This document shows, in pieces, positions 1 to 7,205 of a stretch of DNA of 37,443 nt; positions within the stretch are counted from its first letter, which is position 1; the number at the start of each line of letters is the position of its first letter. Location of the stretch: positions 1 to 37,443 of the forward strand of contig MGTZ01000021.1 in the NCBI GenBank assembly GCA_001799715.1, in the 5' to 3' direction. A model generated the notes under the pieces. It had not been told where the DNA came from, made no database searches, and was given only the letters and a program-made list of their open reading frames with translations. Made by a program: the position numbers and the translations under genes. The DNA is from Elusimicrobia bacterium GWB2_63_16. Its GTDB lineage: Bacteria; Elusimicrobiota; Elusimicrobia; Elusimicrobiales; UBA9959.

Positions 1-98
1 GTCCCGGCACATCTACCCTGGCTTGTCTTGGCATAATCCCCCCTGTATATACCAATATTCTAACAGACCAAGCCGACAAGGGCCTGTCGAGTTCTCTT

Positions 99-125
99 AA
101 TTAGGAATTAGGAATCAGCGTCCCC
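99..125 (+). repeat. Solo REP-like arm (family A)
   Basis: This 27-bp sequence ends in CAGCGTCCCC and is identical to the right arm of the inverted-repeat element at 27639-27665. No matching left arm is visible in bases 1-98, so it is either a solo arm or half of an element with a longer spacer that starts before the window. It ends 18 nt before the start codon of the response regulator and 6 nt before a perfect TATAAT. Bases 1-98 hold no gene that I can support. Confidence 0.85.
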
Positions 126-131
126 TTTTAT

Positions 132-137
132 TATAAT
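132..137 (+). promoter_or_regulatory. Probable -10 box of the response-regulator operon
   Basis: A perfect TATAAT lies six bases before the ATG at 144. If it is used, transcription would start at or next to the ATG, giving a leaderless mRNA; no Shine-Dalgarno sequence is present. About 17 nt upstream there is only TTAGGA, inside the repeat arm at 99-125, as a poor -35. The position is seen directly; promoter function is inferred. Confidence 0.5.
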
Positions 138-143
138 TCAGTT

Positions 144-830
144 ATGAAAGAGCGCGCGCTTATTGTGGACGACGACGCGGAGCTGCTCGGCATCCTCAGG
201 AAATACCTGGAGAACCACGGCCTCGAGACGATCTCCGCCGCCAACGGCGCCGAAGCCCTGGCAGCCGCCCCCTCCGGCAAGCCCGACATCATCATCACCG
301 ACGTGGAAATGCCCCGCATGGACGGCTTCACGCTGTGCCGCCGCGTCAAAGAGAACAAGGTACTCGCCGACATCCCGGTCATCATCATGACCGGCAAGAA
401 GATCTCCGAGGCCGACCAGGTGGCCGGCTACGGCTACGGCGCCGACGATTACGTGGTAAAGCCCTTCTCCTACCCGGTGCTGCTGGCCAAGGTGCGCGCC
501 ATGCTGCGCCGGGCCGCCCGCGGCAAGAAGAAGGCCTCCATCTTCAAGGCCGGAGACCTGGAGCTGAACCTGGAAGGCCGCACCATAAAGATAAAGGGCA
601 AGCCGGTAAAGCTCACCTCCAAGGAATTCGACCTGCTGCACACCCTGGCCTCCAAGCCGGGCAAGGTGCTCAGCCTCAACAGCCTGCTCGAAGCGGTCTG
701 GGGCTACAATACCGCCGATTACAACGACCCCCACACCGTGGAGGTGCACGTCTCCAACCTGCGCCGCAAGACAGGCGCCCTGGGCAAGCGCATCAAGGCC
801 GTGCCCGGACACGGTTACAAGTTCGAATAG
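144..830 (+). CDS. OmpR/PhoB-family two-component response regulator
   Basis: This 228-aa protein has an N-terminal receiver domain (about 1-120) and a C-terminal winged-helix DNA-binding domain (about 134-228). The acidic pocket is D9-D11, the phospho-acceptor is D53 in ITDVEMP, and the switch residues are T83 and K106 (VKPF). The C-terminal half has the OmpR-type signature LTSKEFDLL and ends VPGHGYKFE, so it should be a phosphorylation-controlled transcription factor. The sensor gene begins 2 nt after its stop, so the two are co-transcribed. The start lacks a ribosome-binding site and may be leaderless. Because the adjacent sensor lacks an ATPase domain, the true phosphodonor may be another kinase. 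Target genes cannot be read from the sequence. Confidence 0.93.
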   Translation: MKERALIVDDDAELLGILRKYLENHGLETISAANGAEALAAAPSGKPDIIITDVEMPRMDGFTLCRRVKENKVLADIPVIIMTGKKISEADQVAGYGYGADDYVVKPFSYPVLLAKVRAMLRRAARGKKKASIFKAGDLELNLEGRTIKIKGKPVKLTSKEFDLLHTLASKPGKVLSLNSLLEAVWGYNTADYNDPHTVEVHVSNLRRKTGALGKRIKAVPGHGYKFE

Positions 831-832
831 CC

Positions 833-2797
833 ATGAAGAAAACCGGAACCAGCAAAGATATGGAGGCCCTCGGCAAGGCCCTCCCGCCCATGCTGGAGAC
901 GGCGCTGGCCCCGGACAACCTGGAACCCTTCCTCAAGAAAATAGCGCGCATGCTGGCCGGTCCCGACGGCATCTGCTGCTGCGCCAAGGTAGCTATAAGC
1001 CTGAAAGGCGTGCGCGGCCGCCCGGCCCTCAGCGTCTGCCCCGCCTGCCGCAAGGCCGACCTGGAGCGCATGGCGCAGGCCGCCTCCCACTCCGGCAAGG
1101 GCCTTTTTTTCTCCCACGCCATCAAGACCGGCAACACCCGCGCCGGCACCATAACGGTACTGCTCTCCAAGCCGCCGCCCAACCCGCTCGCCGCCGCCGC
1201 GCTGATAGAGCTGGCCGCCAAGGTGATAGGCGCCCGCCTGATCAACGAGACCCGCGACGCCGAGCTGCGGCGCGAAAAGGACCTGTCGTCCTCGCTTAAA
1301 CATATAGAGGAACTTTATCTTTCCTTCCCCGGCATCTCCATAGAGGAGATCTCCCGCGCCGTGCTCGACGAGGCCCGCCGCCTGACCGGCAGCGCTCTGG
1401 GCTTCGCCGGCTGCATAGACGCCGCCGGAAACATGGCGATGGCCTCGCTCACGTCGGACGCCTGGGAGAAATGCCCGGTCAAAGACAAACCGGTGGTATT
1501 CAGGGATTTCCGGGGCCTGTGGGGCTGGGTGCTCAAACGCAAGCGTCCGCTGCTTACCAACGCCGCGGCCCTGGACAAGCGCGCCGCCGGCCTGCCGCAG
1601 GGGCATATGAAGATAGAGAAATTTCTGGGCGTGCCGGCCCTGTCCGGCCGCCGGCTGCTGGGCATGCTGGCGCTGGCCAACCCTCAGCGGGACTTCGGCG
1701 CTGAGGACCTGGACGCCGCGCAGAAGCTGGCCCGCGTCTACGCCATGATACTGCAGCGCAAGGAGGCGGAGGACCGCCAACGCGACGAAGACACCCGCTT
1801 CAGGACCATCATCTCCTCCACCAAGGACACCATCTACACGGCCGACCTCGACGGCCGCCTTACCTATATCAGCCCTCAGGCCGCCGACTACGGCTACGCC
1901 CCCGAGGAGCTGCTGGGCCGCTCCATACTGGAGTTCGCCCACCCCGACGACCAGGACTTCATACATAAGGCCTGGACCAACGCGGTTAAGACCGGCCGCA
2001 CGCTGCCTATTCTCCCCTACCGCCTCAGGAAGAAGGACAACAGCTACGCCTACGCCGAGCAGAAAAGCGGCGTGGTATCCGAAAGCGGCAAGCCGGTCTA
2101 CATCACCGGGGTCATCCGCGACGTGACCGGCCAGAAGGAAACGGAGCGGCTGCTCAAGGAAAGCGAGACCATGATGCGCATGGTCTTCGACACGGCCGCC
2201 GACTCCATCTTCATCAAGGACATGAACGGCATGTACGTGAAGGCCAATAAGGCCTGCGCCGACCTGATGGGCACTACCCCCGAGGCCATGATAGGCCGCA
2301 CCGACTCCGACTATTTCCCGCCAGAGACCGCGGCCGCCGTGTTCCGCACCGACAGCGAGGTGGTGCTGAAAGGCAAGACGCTCTCGCTGTACAACTACCA
2401 CCCTTTCCCCGGCGGCAGCCGGCACGTCAACATCATCAAAACCCCGCTCAAGAACGTGCGCGGCGAGACCATAGGACTGCTGGGCATAGCCCGCGACATC
2501 ACCGACCTCAAGCGCATGGAGGCCGAGCTGGCCCTTGCCCACGCGGCTGAGGCCGTGAGCAACGTGGCCAGGCCGATGGCGCACGACTTCAACAACGCGC
2601 TGGCCGCTATCAACGGCTACGCCACCCTGATCGACGAGGACCTGCCCGCCTCCAGCCCGATCAAGAAGGAAATTTCCAGGATAGTGGAGGCCGTACAGCG
2701 CGCCGCCGTCCTCACGTCCAAGTTCCAGGATTTCGCCAGGAATCCGGACATAAAAAACCCCGGCAAGCCGGGGGAGAAGAAAGAAGACGGGGCCTAG
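833..2797 (+). CDS. GAF-PAS-PAS sensor protein with H-box but no HATPase domain
   Basis: This 654-aa soluble protein has no membrane segment. Residues 1-160 form a cysteine-containing N-terminal sensory region (CCC near 48, CPAC near 68). A GAF-like domain follows (about 160-310), then two PAS domains (about 320-440 and 445-565). The first PAS ends GVIRDVTGQKE and the second GIARDITDLKR, both typical PAS/PAC ends. Next comes a HisKA-like H-box (MAHDFNNALAAINGYATLI), after which the protein stops about 60 residues later in a lysine-rich tail. No N, G1 or G2 ATP-binding boxes are present, so it cannot autophosphorylate alone. It may be phosphorylated in trans, act as a phosphotransfer or phosphatase partner, or be a natural truncation. 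The frame is open upstream to 335 inside the regulator gene, but the ATG at 833 just after the regulator stop is the sensible start. Confidence 0.85.
   Translation: MKKTGTSKDMEALGKALPPMLETALAPDNLEPFLKKIARMLAGPDGICCCAKVAISLKGVRGRPALSVCPACRKADLERMAQAASHSGKGLFFSHAIKTGNTRAGTITVLLSKPPPNPLAAAALIELAAKVIGARLINETRDAELRREKDLSSSLKHIEELYLSFPGISIEEISRAVLDEARRLTGSALGFAGCIDAAGNMAMASLTSDAWEKCPVKDKPVVFRDFRGLWGWVLKRKRPLLTNAAALDKRAAGLPQGHMKIEKFLGVPALSGRRLLGMLALANPQRDFGAEDLDAAQKLARVYAMILQRKEAEDRQRDEDTRFRTIISSTKDTIYTADLDGRLTYISPQAADYGYAPEELLGRSILEFAHPDDQDFIHKAWTNAVKTGRTLPILPYRLRKKDNSYAYAEQKSGVVSESGKPVYITGVIRDVTGQKETERLLKESETMMRMVFDTAADSIFIKDMNGMYVKANKACADLMGTTPEAMIGRTDSDYFPPETAAAVFRTDSEVVLKGKTLSLYNYHPFPGGSRHVNIIKTPLKNVRGETIGLLGIARDITDLKRMEAELALAHAAEAVSNVARPMAHDFNNALAAINGYATLIDEDLPASSPIKKEISRIVEAVQRAAVLTSKFQDFARNPDIKNPGKPGEKKEDGA
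2752..2773 (-). terminator. Rho-independent terminator of the minus-strand CCA operon, inside the sensor gene
   Basis: On the minus strand a CCCCGG/CCGGGG stem with a four-base loop (2758-2773) is followed by six T residues (2757-2752). It lies 26 nt beyond the stop of the minus-strand nucleotidyltransferase gene and inside the last codons of the convergent plus-strand sensor gene. The orientation of the T-run shows which operon it serves. Confidence 0.8.
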
Positions 2798-2798
2798 T

Positions 2799-3683
2799 TC
2801 AGGCTCCCCTCAGCGATACCGACAAAGCCCGCAGCTCTTCCGTCTCTTTGCGGGAAAACTTCAAGCCGGCCAGGAACTCTTCGCCGGCCGCCCCCATAAG
2901 GGCGGCCGCGGCCGCTATGCGCGCGCGGGCCCCGGCCTGCGCGGCCACCGACGGGCCGAAGGCGAAGGCGGGGTGGATGAAGGCCAGCGCGCCGAGGTCC
3001 CGCAGCAGTTCCAGGGCCGGCAGCGGGTTCTCCTCAGAGAGCAGTTTTACCAGCTCGTTGCGCAGGCGCTCGCGGCTGAGCAGGCCGGGCAGGCCGCCCT
3101 TTACCGCGGCCAGCGCCAGTTCGCGCGTGCCGGCCTCCAGCCGCCAGCCGAAACGGCCGGTGAAACGGGCCGCCCGGTACAGCCGGGTCGGATCGTCCTC
3201 GAAGCTTTTTCCATGCAGCACGCGCACCGCCCCGGCCTTTATATCGGCCAGGCCGCCGTAGGGGTCCAGCAGGGTGAAAGGCTCCGGGCCGTTGAGGCGC
3301 ACGGCCATGGCGTTGCAGGCGAAGTCGCGGCGCCCCAGGTCCTCGGCGGCGGAGGCGGCTTCGCTCACGGTAGGCAGGGCGCCCGGCCGCGCGTAGATCT
3401 CCTTGCGGAACCTGGCGAAATCCAGGCGGCGTCCGCCGGCCGAGAAAAAGCGCACGGTAAGAAAAGGGGTGAATTTGCGGTGATTGCCGCCGTAGGCCAG
3501 TTCCAGACCGGCCACCAGCGGGGCGGCGTCGCCGCCGACGAGGAAATCGATGTCCTCGCTGGCGCGGCCCAGCGCCCAGTCGCGCGCGCAGCCGCCCACG
3601 GCGTACAGCTCCAGCCCCGCCTCGTCGGCCAGGGCCGCGGCCTTTTCCAGGAGCGGCAGGTCGTTGAGCGGGCGCAGGAGCAT
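2799..3683 (-). CDS. CCA-adding-type tRNA nucleotidyltransferase (class II, short form)
   Basis: This 294-aa protein has the poly(A) polymerase/CCA head-domain motifs in order: VGGCARDWALG followed by EDIDFLV (metal-binding Asp pair), RRDFACNAMA, the DDPTRLYRAARF motif and RERLRNELVKLL. It would add or repair the 3' CCA of tRNAs using CTP and ATP. At 294 aa it is clearly shorter than typical class II enzymes, so most of the body/tail region is missing. It could be a compact CCA enzyme or a partial-specificity (CC- or A-adding) enzyme. The chosen ATG at 3683 overlaps the upstream TGA by one base, giving translational coupling. The frame stays open further upstream, but that segment is out-of-frame reading of the CpXC gene. 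Confidence 0.85.
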   Translation of the reverse strand: MLLRPLNDLPLLEKAAALADEAGLELYAVGGCARDWALGRASEDIDFLVGGDAAPLVAGLELAYGGNHRKFTPFLTVRFFSAGGRRLDFARFRKEIYARPGALPTVSEAASAAEDLGRRDFACNAMAVRLNGPEPFTLLDPYGGLADIKAGAVRVLHGKSFEDDPTRLYRAARFTGRFGWRLEAGTRELALAAVKGGLPGLLSRERLRNELVKLLSEENPLPALELLRDLGALAFIHPAFAFGPSVAAQAGARARIAAAAALMGAAGEEFLAGLKFSRKETEELRALSVSLRGA

Positions 3684-4402
3684 CAGATCTTTACGAAGGG
3701 GATGGTATCGTCTTTGCCGGCTTTCAGCGCTTCCACCAGCTTCTTCAGCCGGGGCAGCGCGTCGTTCTTGGCGTACAGGCCCTCGGCGGCCTTCAGGCCG
3801 GCGGCGCGGCTGAAGAGGCCGGCCGGCATGGGCAGCGTGAAAGGGATATCCAGCTCGCGCGCGGCTACCGGGTTCACCGGCAGCAGGTTCAGGCCCTCTT
3901 CGCGGGCCATGAACTCCATCACATCGGTCTCTTCCTCGCGGTCCCGGTCGTTCTCCAGCCTGGCGGTGAGCTGGCCCAGGCCGAAGAGATAAAGCGGGTC
4001 GGCGGTCAGCCCCTGGCCGGCGAACAGGGAGGCCTTCACGGGCTCGTAGTCGGCGTTCATGCGCGAGATCCACTTCTCTTTTTCCTTCTCGTAGCTCTCG
4101 GGCATCACGAAGGCCAGCAGGTCCCGGTGCGGGTCGATGTAGAGGAAAGGCTCCTCGTGCTGCACCATCTCCTCGCACTTGGGGCAGACCAGCAGGTCGA
4201 ACTGCGGGTCGATGTAGAGGAAAGGCTCCTCGTGCTGCACCATCTCCTCGCACTTGGGGCAGACCAGCAGGTCGAACTCGCCGCTGAGGATGAGCTCCTT
4301 AACCTCGTGGTCGCGGTCCCCGCGCACCACGGTCCAGAAGTCCGCGTCGAAACCCTCGCCGCAGTGCGGGCACTCGACCCTGAAGATACCCTTGGTGGCC
4401 AT
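3683..4402 (-). CDS. CpXC-domain zinc-ribbon protein
   Basis: This 239-aa cytoplasmic protein begins with a zinc-ribbon-like region: CPHC at 11-14, then CPKC twice because a 25-residue segment is exactly duplicated in tandem. The rest (about 100-239) has charged helices and no motif I recognise. The arrangement of a first CPxC, a long spacer, then a second CPxC and a hydrophobic strand matches the CpXC family, whose function is unknown. It sits between the PLP enzyme (stop directly abutting its ATG at 4402) and the nucleotidyltransferase (one-base overlap), so the three are surely one operon. The duplication adds a fifth and sixth metal-ligand cysteine. Confidence 0.7.
   Translation of the reverse strand: MATKGIFRVECPHCGEGFDADFWTVVRGDRDHEVKELILSGEFDLLVCPKCEEMVQHEEPFLYIDPQFDLLVCPKCEEMVQHEEPFLYIDPHRDLLAFVMPESYEKEKEKWISRMNADYEPVKASLFAGQGLTADPLYLFGLGQLTARLENDRDREEETDVMEFMAREEGLNLLPVNPVAARELDIPFTLPMPAGLFSRAAGLKAAEGLYAKNDALPRLKKLVEALKAGKDDTIPFVKI
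4129..4278. repeat. 75-bp exact tandem duplication inside the CpXC gene
   Basis: Bases 4129-4203 and 4204-4278 are identical. They encode two copies of a 25-residue unit beginning FDLLVCPKCEEMVQHEEPFL; only the residue after the second copy differs. The unit length is a multiple of three, so the frame is kept. The lack of any silent difference suggests a recent event, or an assembly artefact. Confidence 0.95.
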
Positions 4403-5851
4403 TTACAGGCCCACTTCCCGGTTGAAGGCCTCTATCAGTCTGTCGTATTCCTCCACCAGGCCGAAGGTCTCGTCCCAGTAGGACGGTTCCCAGAGCTGGC
4501 GCAGTTCGTCGGAGGTCCGCCCCTGCTGCTCTATCCAGGTGAAGTACTTCAGGTTGTGCACGGCCTTGCGGTCGGTGTAGGTGAGCTCCTTCATATAATT
4601 GACGCTCTCGCCCAGCAGCCGGCGCTCGAAGTCCACCAGCGCGTTCTCGCGGGTGTACTTGCCCATTTCCTTCTCCATTTCTTTTATGCGCGACCCGTAG
4701 AGGTCCATGGAGTCGGTGAAGACGGTGACGATGACGTCGTCCTTGCCCATTTCGTAATACTTGGCGGTCTTGACGGCGCTGAGCAGGTTGGAGATGCCGG
4801 AGAAGCCGAGCAGCGAGAGCTTCTCGATGACCTCTTTCTTCACGCCGTACTGGGCCAGCACTTTCTTACCTTCGGGCTCGTTGAAGAGGCGGGCTATGCG
4901 CACGCAGGCCTCGTCGTCTATGGCGGTGATCACATCGGTGTTGCGGACGTTGTGCACCCACGGAATGTGCTTATCGCCTATGCCTTCTATGCGGTGCTCG
5001 CCGAAGCCGTTGGAAAGAATGGTGGGGCACTGCAGGGCTTCGGAAGCGGTGATCTTCATGCCGGGGAACTTCTTCTTGAGGTAGTCGCCAGCCGCTATGG
5101 TGCCGGCGGAGCCGGTGGCGGAAGTGAAGGCGGCCAAGCGGCTCTTGGGGCCCTTTATGGCGTTGAAGGCCTCTTCGAGCGCTGCGCCGGTCACGTGGTA
5201 ATGCCAGGTGGGGTTGCCCATCTCTTCGAACTGGTTGAAGATAACGCAGTCCTTGCGGGTTTTCTTGATCTCCCAGCACTTGTCGTAAATTTCTTTAACA
5301 TTGGATTCGGTGCCGGGGGTGGCGATGACCTCGGAACCGATCTCCTTGAGCCAGTCGAAGCGCTCTTTGCTCATGCCCTCGGGCAGGATGGCCACCGGGG
5401 TGGTGCCGAGCAGCTTGGAGTCGAAGGCGCCGCCGCGGCAGTAGTTGCCGGTGGAGGGCCAGACGGCTTTCTGCGCCTCGGCGTCGAACTCGCCGGTCAC
5501 CATGCGGGGGGCCAGGCAGCCGTAAGCGGCGCCGACCTTGTGCGCGCCGGTGGGGAAATATTTGCCCACGATGCCGATCACGCGGGCGTCTATGCCGGTG
5601 ATCTCGCGGGGGATCTCCAGCATGTTCACGGGGCCGAAGCCGCCGGTCTTGTGGTCGTTATGCCAGTTGATGCGGAAGAGGTTGATGGGGTTGACGTCCC
5701 AGAGGCCGACGGGCTTGAGGGCTTTCTTGACCTTGTCGGGGATGAGGTTCGGGTCCTTCATCTGCGCGAAAGTGGGCATGACGATCTTGCGCTTGCGGCA
5801 CAGGGCGGCGTTGCGCTTTACGATGACGGGATTAACTTTAAGTTTAGCCAT
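4403..5851 (-). CDS. PLP-dependent fold-type II enzyme (TrpB / threonine- or cysteine-synthase-like)
   Basis: This 482-aa protein has the fold-type II PLP features: the Schiff-base lysine is probably K105 in PTGAHKVGAA, followed by the substrate loop STGNYCRGGAFDSKLLG and a glycine-rich phosphate-binding segment SATGSAGTIAAGDY. Such enzymes carry out beta-replacement or elimination on serine-, homoserine- or cysteine-like amino acids. The TGAHK motif is closest to TrpB-like proteins, but the long N- and C-terminal extensions differ from true TrpB and no trpA is nearby. I therefore do not assign a substrate. A strong Shine-Dalgarno GGAGGAA (5859-5865) stands 7 nt before the ATG. It is the first gene of the three-gene minus-strand operon. 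Confidence 0.8.
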   Translation of the reverse strand: MAKLKVNPVIVKRNAALCRKRKIVMPTFAQMKDPNLIPDKVKKALKPVGLWDVNPINLFRINWHNDHKTGGFGPVNMLEIPREITGIDARVIGIVGKYFPTGAHKVGAAYGCLAPRMVTGEFDAEAQKAVWPSTGNYCRGGAFDSKLLGTTPVAILPEGMSKERFDWLKEIGSEVIATPGTESNVKEIYDKCWEIKKTRKDCVIFNQFEEMGNPTWHYHVTGAALEEAFNAIKGPKSRLAAFTSATGSAGTIAAGDYLKKKFPGMKITASEALQCPTILSNGFGEHRIEGIGDKHIPWVHNVRNTDVITAIDDEACVRIARLFNEPEGKKVLAQYGVKKEVIEKLSLLGFSGISNLLSAVKTAKYYEMGKDDVIVTVFTDSMDLYGSRIKEMEKEMGKYTRENALVDFERRLLGESVNYMKELTYTDRKAVHNLKYFTWIEQQGRTSDELRQLWEPSYWDETFGLVEEYDRLIEAFNREVGL

Positions 5852-5894
5852 TATAATATTCCTCCGGAGTAATCTTCGCGAAAATCTTGTTTTT

Positions 5895-5900
5895 ATTATA
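5895..5900 (-). promoter_or_regulatory. Possible -10 box for the PLP enzyme operon
   Basis: A perfect minus-strand TATAAT lies 44 nt upstream of the ATG at 5851, in a locally AT-rich island. No convincing -35 hexamer is seen 16-18 nt further upstream. Promoter function is inferred. Confidence 0.4.
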
Positions 5901-5950
5901 GCAATATCCTACAGAACCGGTATATATTGGGGGAATCCTGTTGCCGGCAG

Positions 5951-6103
5951 GGGGCTGGCAAGGGTATGCCTTCGCAGGGGCCTCGCGAGCGCGAGGCTTG
6001 CGCAGCGCCGAGGGCGGGTGGAGCGAAGCGACACCGCAGTGTGAAAGAGCCGGGCCACGGTGTGGCCCGGCGTACCCGGAGAAGGCGTACCCTTGTCAGC
6101 CCC
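5951..6103. repeat. 153-bp inverted-repeat element with internal hairpins
   Basis: The outer arms, 5951-5973 (GGGGCTGGCAAGGGTATGCC...) and 6081-6103, are inverted repeats of 23 bp with two mismatches. Between them are further palindromes, CCTCGC/GCGAGG at 5981-5996 and CCGGGCCAC/GTGGCCCGG at about 6050-6070. It fills most of the non-coding gap 5852-6160. Its arms differ from the GGGGACG repeats elsewhere in the window. It could be a non-autonomous mobile element, a structured RNA or a REP cluster. No gene in this gap is supported. Confidence 0.75.
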
Positions 6104-6112
6104 TCTCATGGC

Positions 6113-6146
6113 AAAAAAATACCCGCCGGTGAGGGCGGGTATTTTT
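6113..6146. terminator. Bidirectional rho-independent terminator
   Basis: A nine-base-pair stem, ATACCCGCC (6119-6127) with GGCGGGTAT (6134-6142), closes a six-base loop. It has seven A on one side and five T on the other. It lies 15 nt beyond the stop of the secreted-protein gene and is well placed to end that minus-strand transcript. The symmetrical A/T tracts would let it work in both directions. Confidence 0.9.
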
Positions 6147-6160
6147 GCCGCTGGCGAAGC

Positions 6161-7117
6161 TTACATGGCTTCGATAGTGGGGGTCTTGTCCTTCTTGACG
6201 AAGTTGTCCTTGGAGATGGCGCCCACGCGCTTGAAGCCCCATTTCAGGAAGTACTTCTTGGCGCCGCGGTCGTCGCCGTCGCGGTAGGTGCCGTCCTCGT
6301 CGGCAGCCTTCTCGAGGTCCTTCTCGTCGAAGGTCATCGTGTAGCCCTCGGCGGCGTCGAAGGTGAATTCCTTGGAGCCCTTGTAGCCGTTGAAGATCCA
6401 GGCGCCGTCGCGGTAGAGGTCGATCTTTATCGCCACCTTTTCGCCGGCGTATTCCTTGGCCCAGCGGTCGTTGACCTTGAAGGTGAACTTGCCGCCCGCG
6501 TAGGAGAAGTCGCCGTAGTTGAGGCCGTTCTCGTCGGCTTTCATCGCTATCTTGTACTGGGGGGCCAGCTCGAACAGCGTGTCATAATTGCCCTCGCGGC
6601 GGGCGGTGTACTTATAGGCAGCGGCGTTGACGTACAGGTCCAGCCAGGGGCCCTGCATGCAGATCTCGAAGCTCTCGCGCTCCCAGGGCAGCAGCTTGCG
6701 GGGGTTGACCTTGATCTGGCCGGTCTGGGTCCAGGTCATGCCGGGGCGCTCGTAGCAGTACTGCTGCGGCACCATGTGGCACTGCTGCTGGGCCACCTGC
6801 GTATTGTTGGGGCCGGGCACCATCACGGTGTGGCACTGCTGCACCATCTGCGTGTGGCAGACGGTCTCGTATTCGGTGCTGCGCAGGTAAACCCTCTCGC
6901 TGACCAGCTCCTTGTCGCTGGGGCCGAAAGAGAAGCGGGCGCAGTCGCGGCTGTAATGGCCGAACTTGGGCGCCGGGGCGGCGGGTACTGCCAGGTCCGC
7001 GTTGACGGCCTGGGAAACAAAGTCCTTAACGTTGACGCCCTTGTCGAAATTCACCTGGGCGTTGGCCGCGGCGACAAAGCCCGTTATCACGAGCGCCGCG
7101 AATATAGCTTTCTTCAT
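6161..7117 (-). CDS. Secreted protein of unknown function with CH-rich segment
   Basis: This 318-aa protein starts with a clear signal peptide (MKKAIFAALVITGFVAAANA, cleavage predicted after A-N-A near residue 20). A lineage-specific-looking domain follows. Residues about 85-122 are rich in Cys, His, Gln and Val, with the motif C-H-(T/M) three times (VCHTQMVQQCHTVMVP, then QQQCHMVPQQYCY). There is no CxxCH, so it is not a c-type cytochrome. The C-terminal half is mixed beta-strand-like sequence with many Lys, Asp and aromatic residues. It is probably periplasmic or exported. A strong Shine-Dalgarno GGAGGAAA at 7123-7130 supports the start. It appears to be a single-gene transcript bounded by terminators at both ends. 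I do not recognise the family. Confidence 0.85.
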   Translation of the reverse strand: MKKAIFAALVITGFVAAANAQVNFDKGVNVKDFVSQAVNADLAVPAAPAPKFGHYSRDCARFSFGPSDKELVSERVYLRSTEYETVCHTQMVQQCHTVMVPGPNNTQVAQQQCHMVPQQYCYERPGMTWTQTGQIKVNPRKLLPWERESFEICMQGPWLDLYVNAAAYKYTARREGNYDTLFELAPQYKIAMKADENGLNYGDFSYAGGKFTFKVNDRWAKEYAGEKVAIKIDLYRDGAWIFNGYKGSKEFTFDAAEGYTMTFDEKDLEKAADEDGTYRDGDDRGAKKYFLKWGFKRVGAISKDNFVKKDKTPTIEAM

Positions 7118-7175
7118 TACTGTTTCCTCCGTATTCCCCCCCGTTGAACTAAAAGGGATATGCCTATATTTTACT

Positions 7176-7195
7176 AAAAATTACCGTCCGGCAAG
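7176..7195 (-). terminator. Likely terminator of the carotenoid-like operon
   Basis: On the minus strand a short stem, TTGCC pairing with GGTAA (one G-U) around a GGAC loop, is followed by TTTTT. It lies 11-30 nt past the stop codon at 7206. The stem is short, so confidence is moderate. The promoter of the secreted protein must lie in the remaining AT-rich stretch (7118-7175), where a TAAAAT at 7168-7173 is the best -10 candidate. Confidence 0.5.
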
Positions 7196-7205
7196 TAAGG
7201 CGGGC

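Noticed and set aside
335-832. Upstream extension of the sensor gene frame
   Set aside because: It overlaps the response regulator in another frame and reads as low-complexity Arg/Gly/Pro sequence. The ATG at 833 directly follows the regulator stop.
2973-3992. Plus-strand open frame of 339 codons
   Set aside because: It lies opposite the nucleotidyltransferase and CpXC genes, whose motifs are clear. The translation is compositionally biased and has no domain.
4127-5872. Plus-strand open frame of 581 codons antisense to the PLP enzyme
   Set aside because: A GC-rich shadow frame; the minus-strand gene has PLP motifs and a strong ribosome-binding site.
7189-7194. Minus-strand TTGCCG as a -35 box for the secreted protein
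   Set aside because: The spacing to TAAAAT is only 15 nt, and the same bases form the stem of the likely terminator at 7176-7195.
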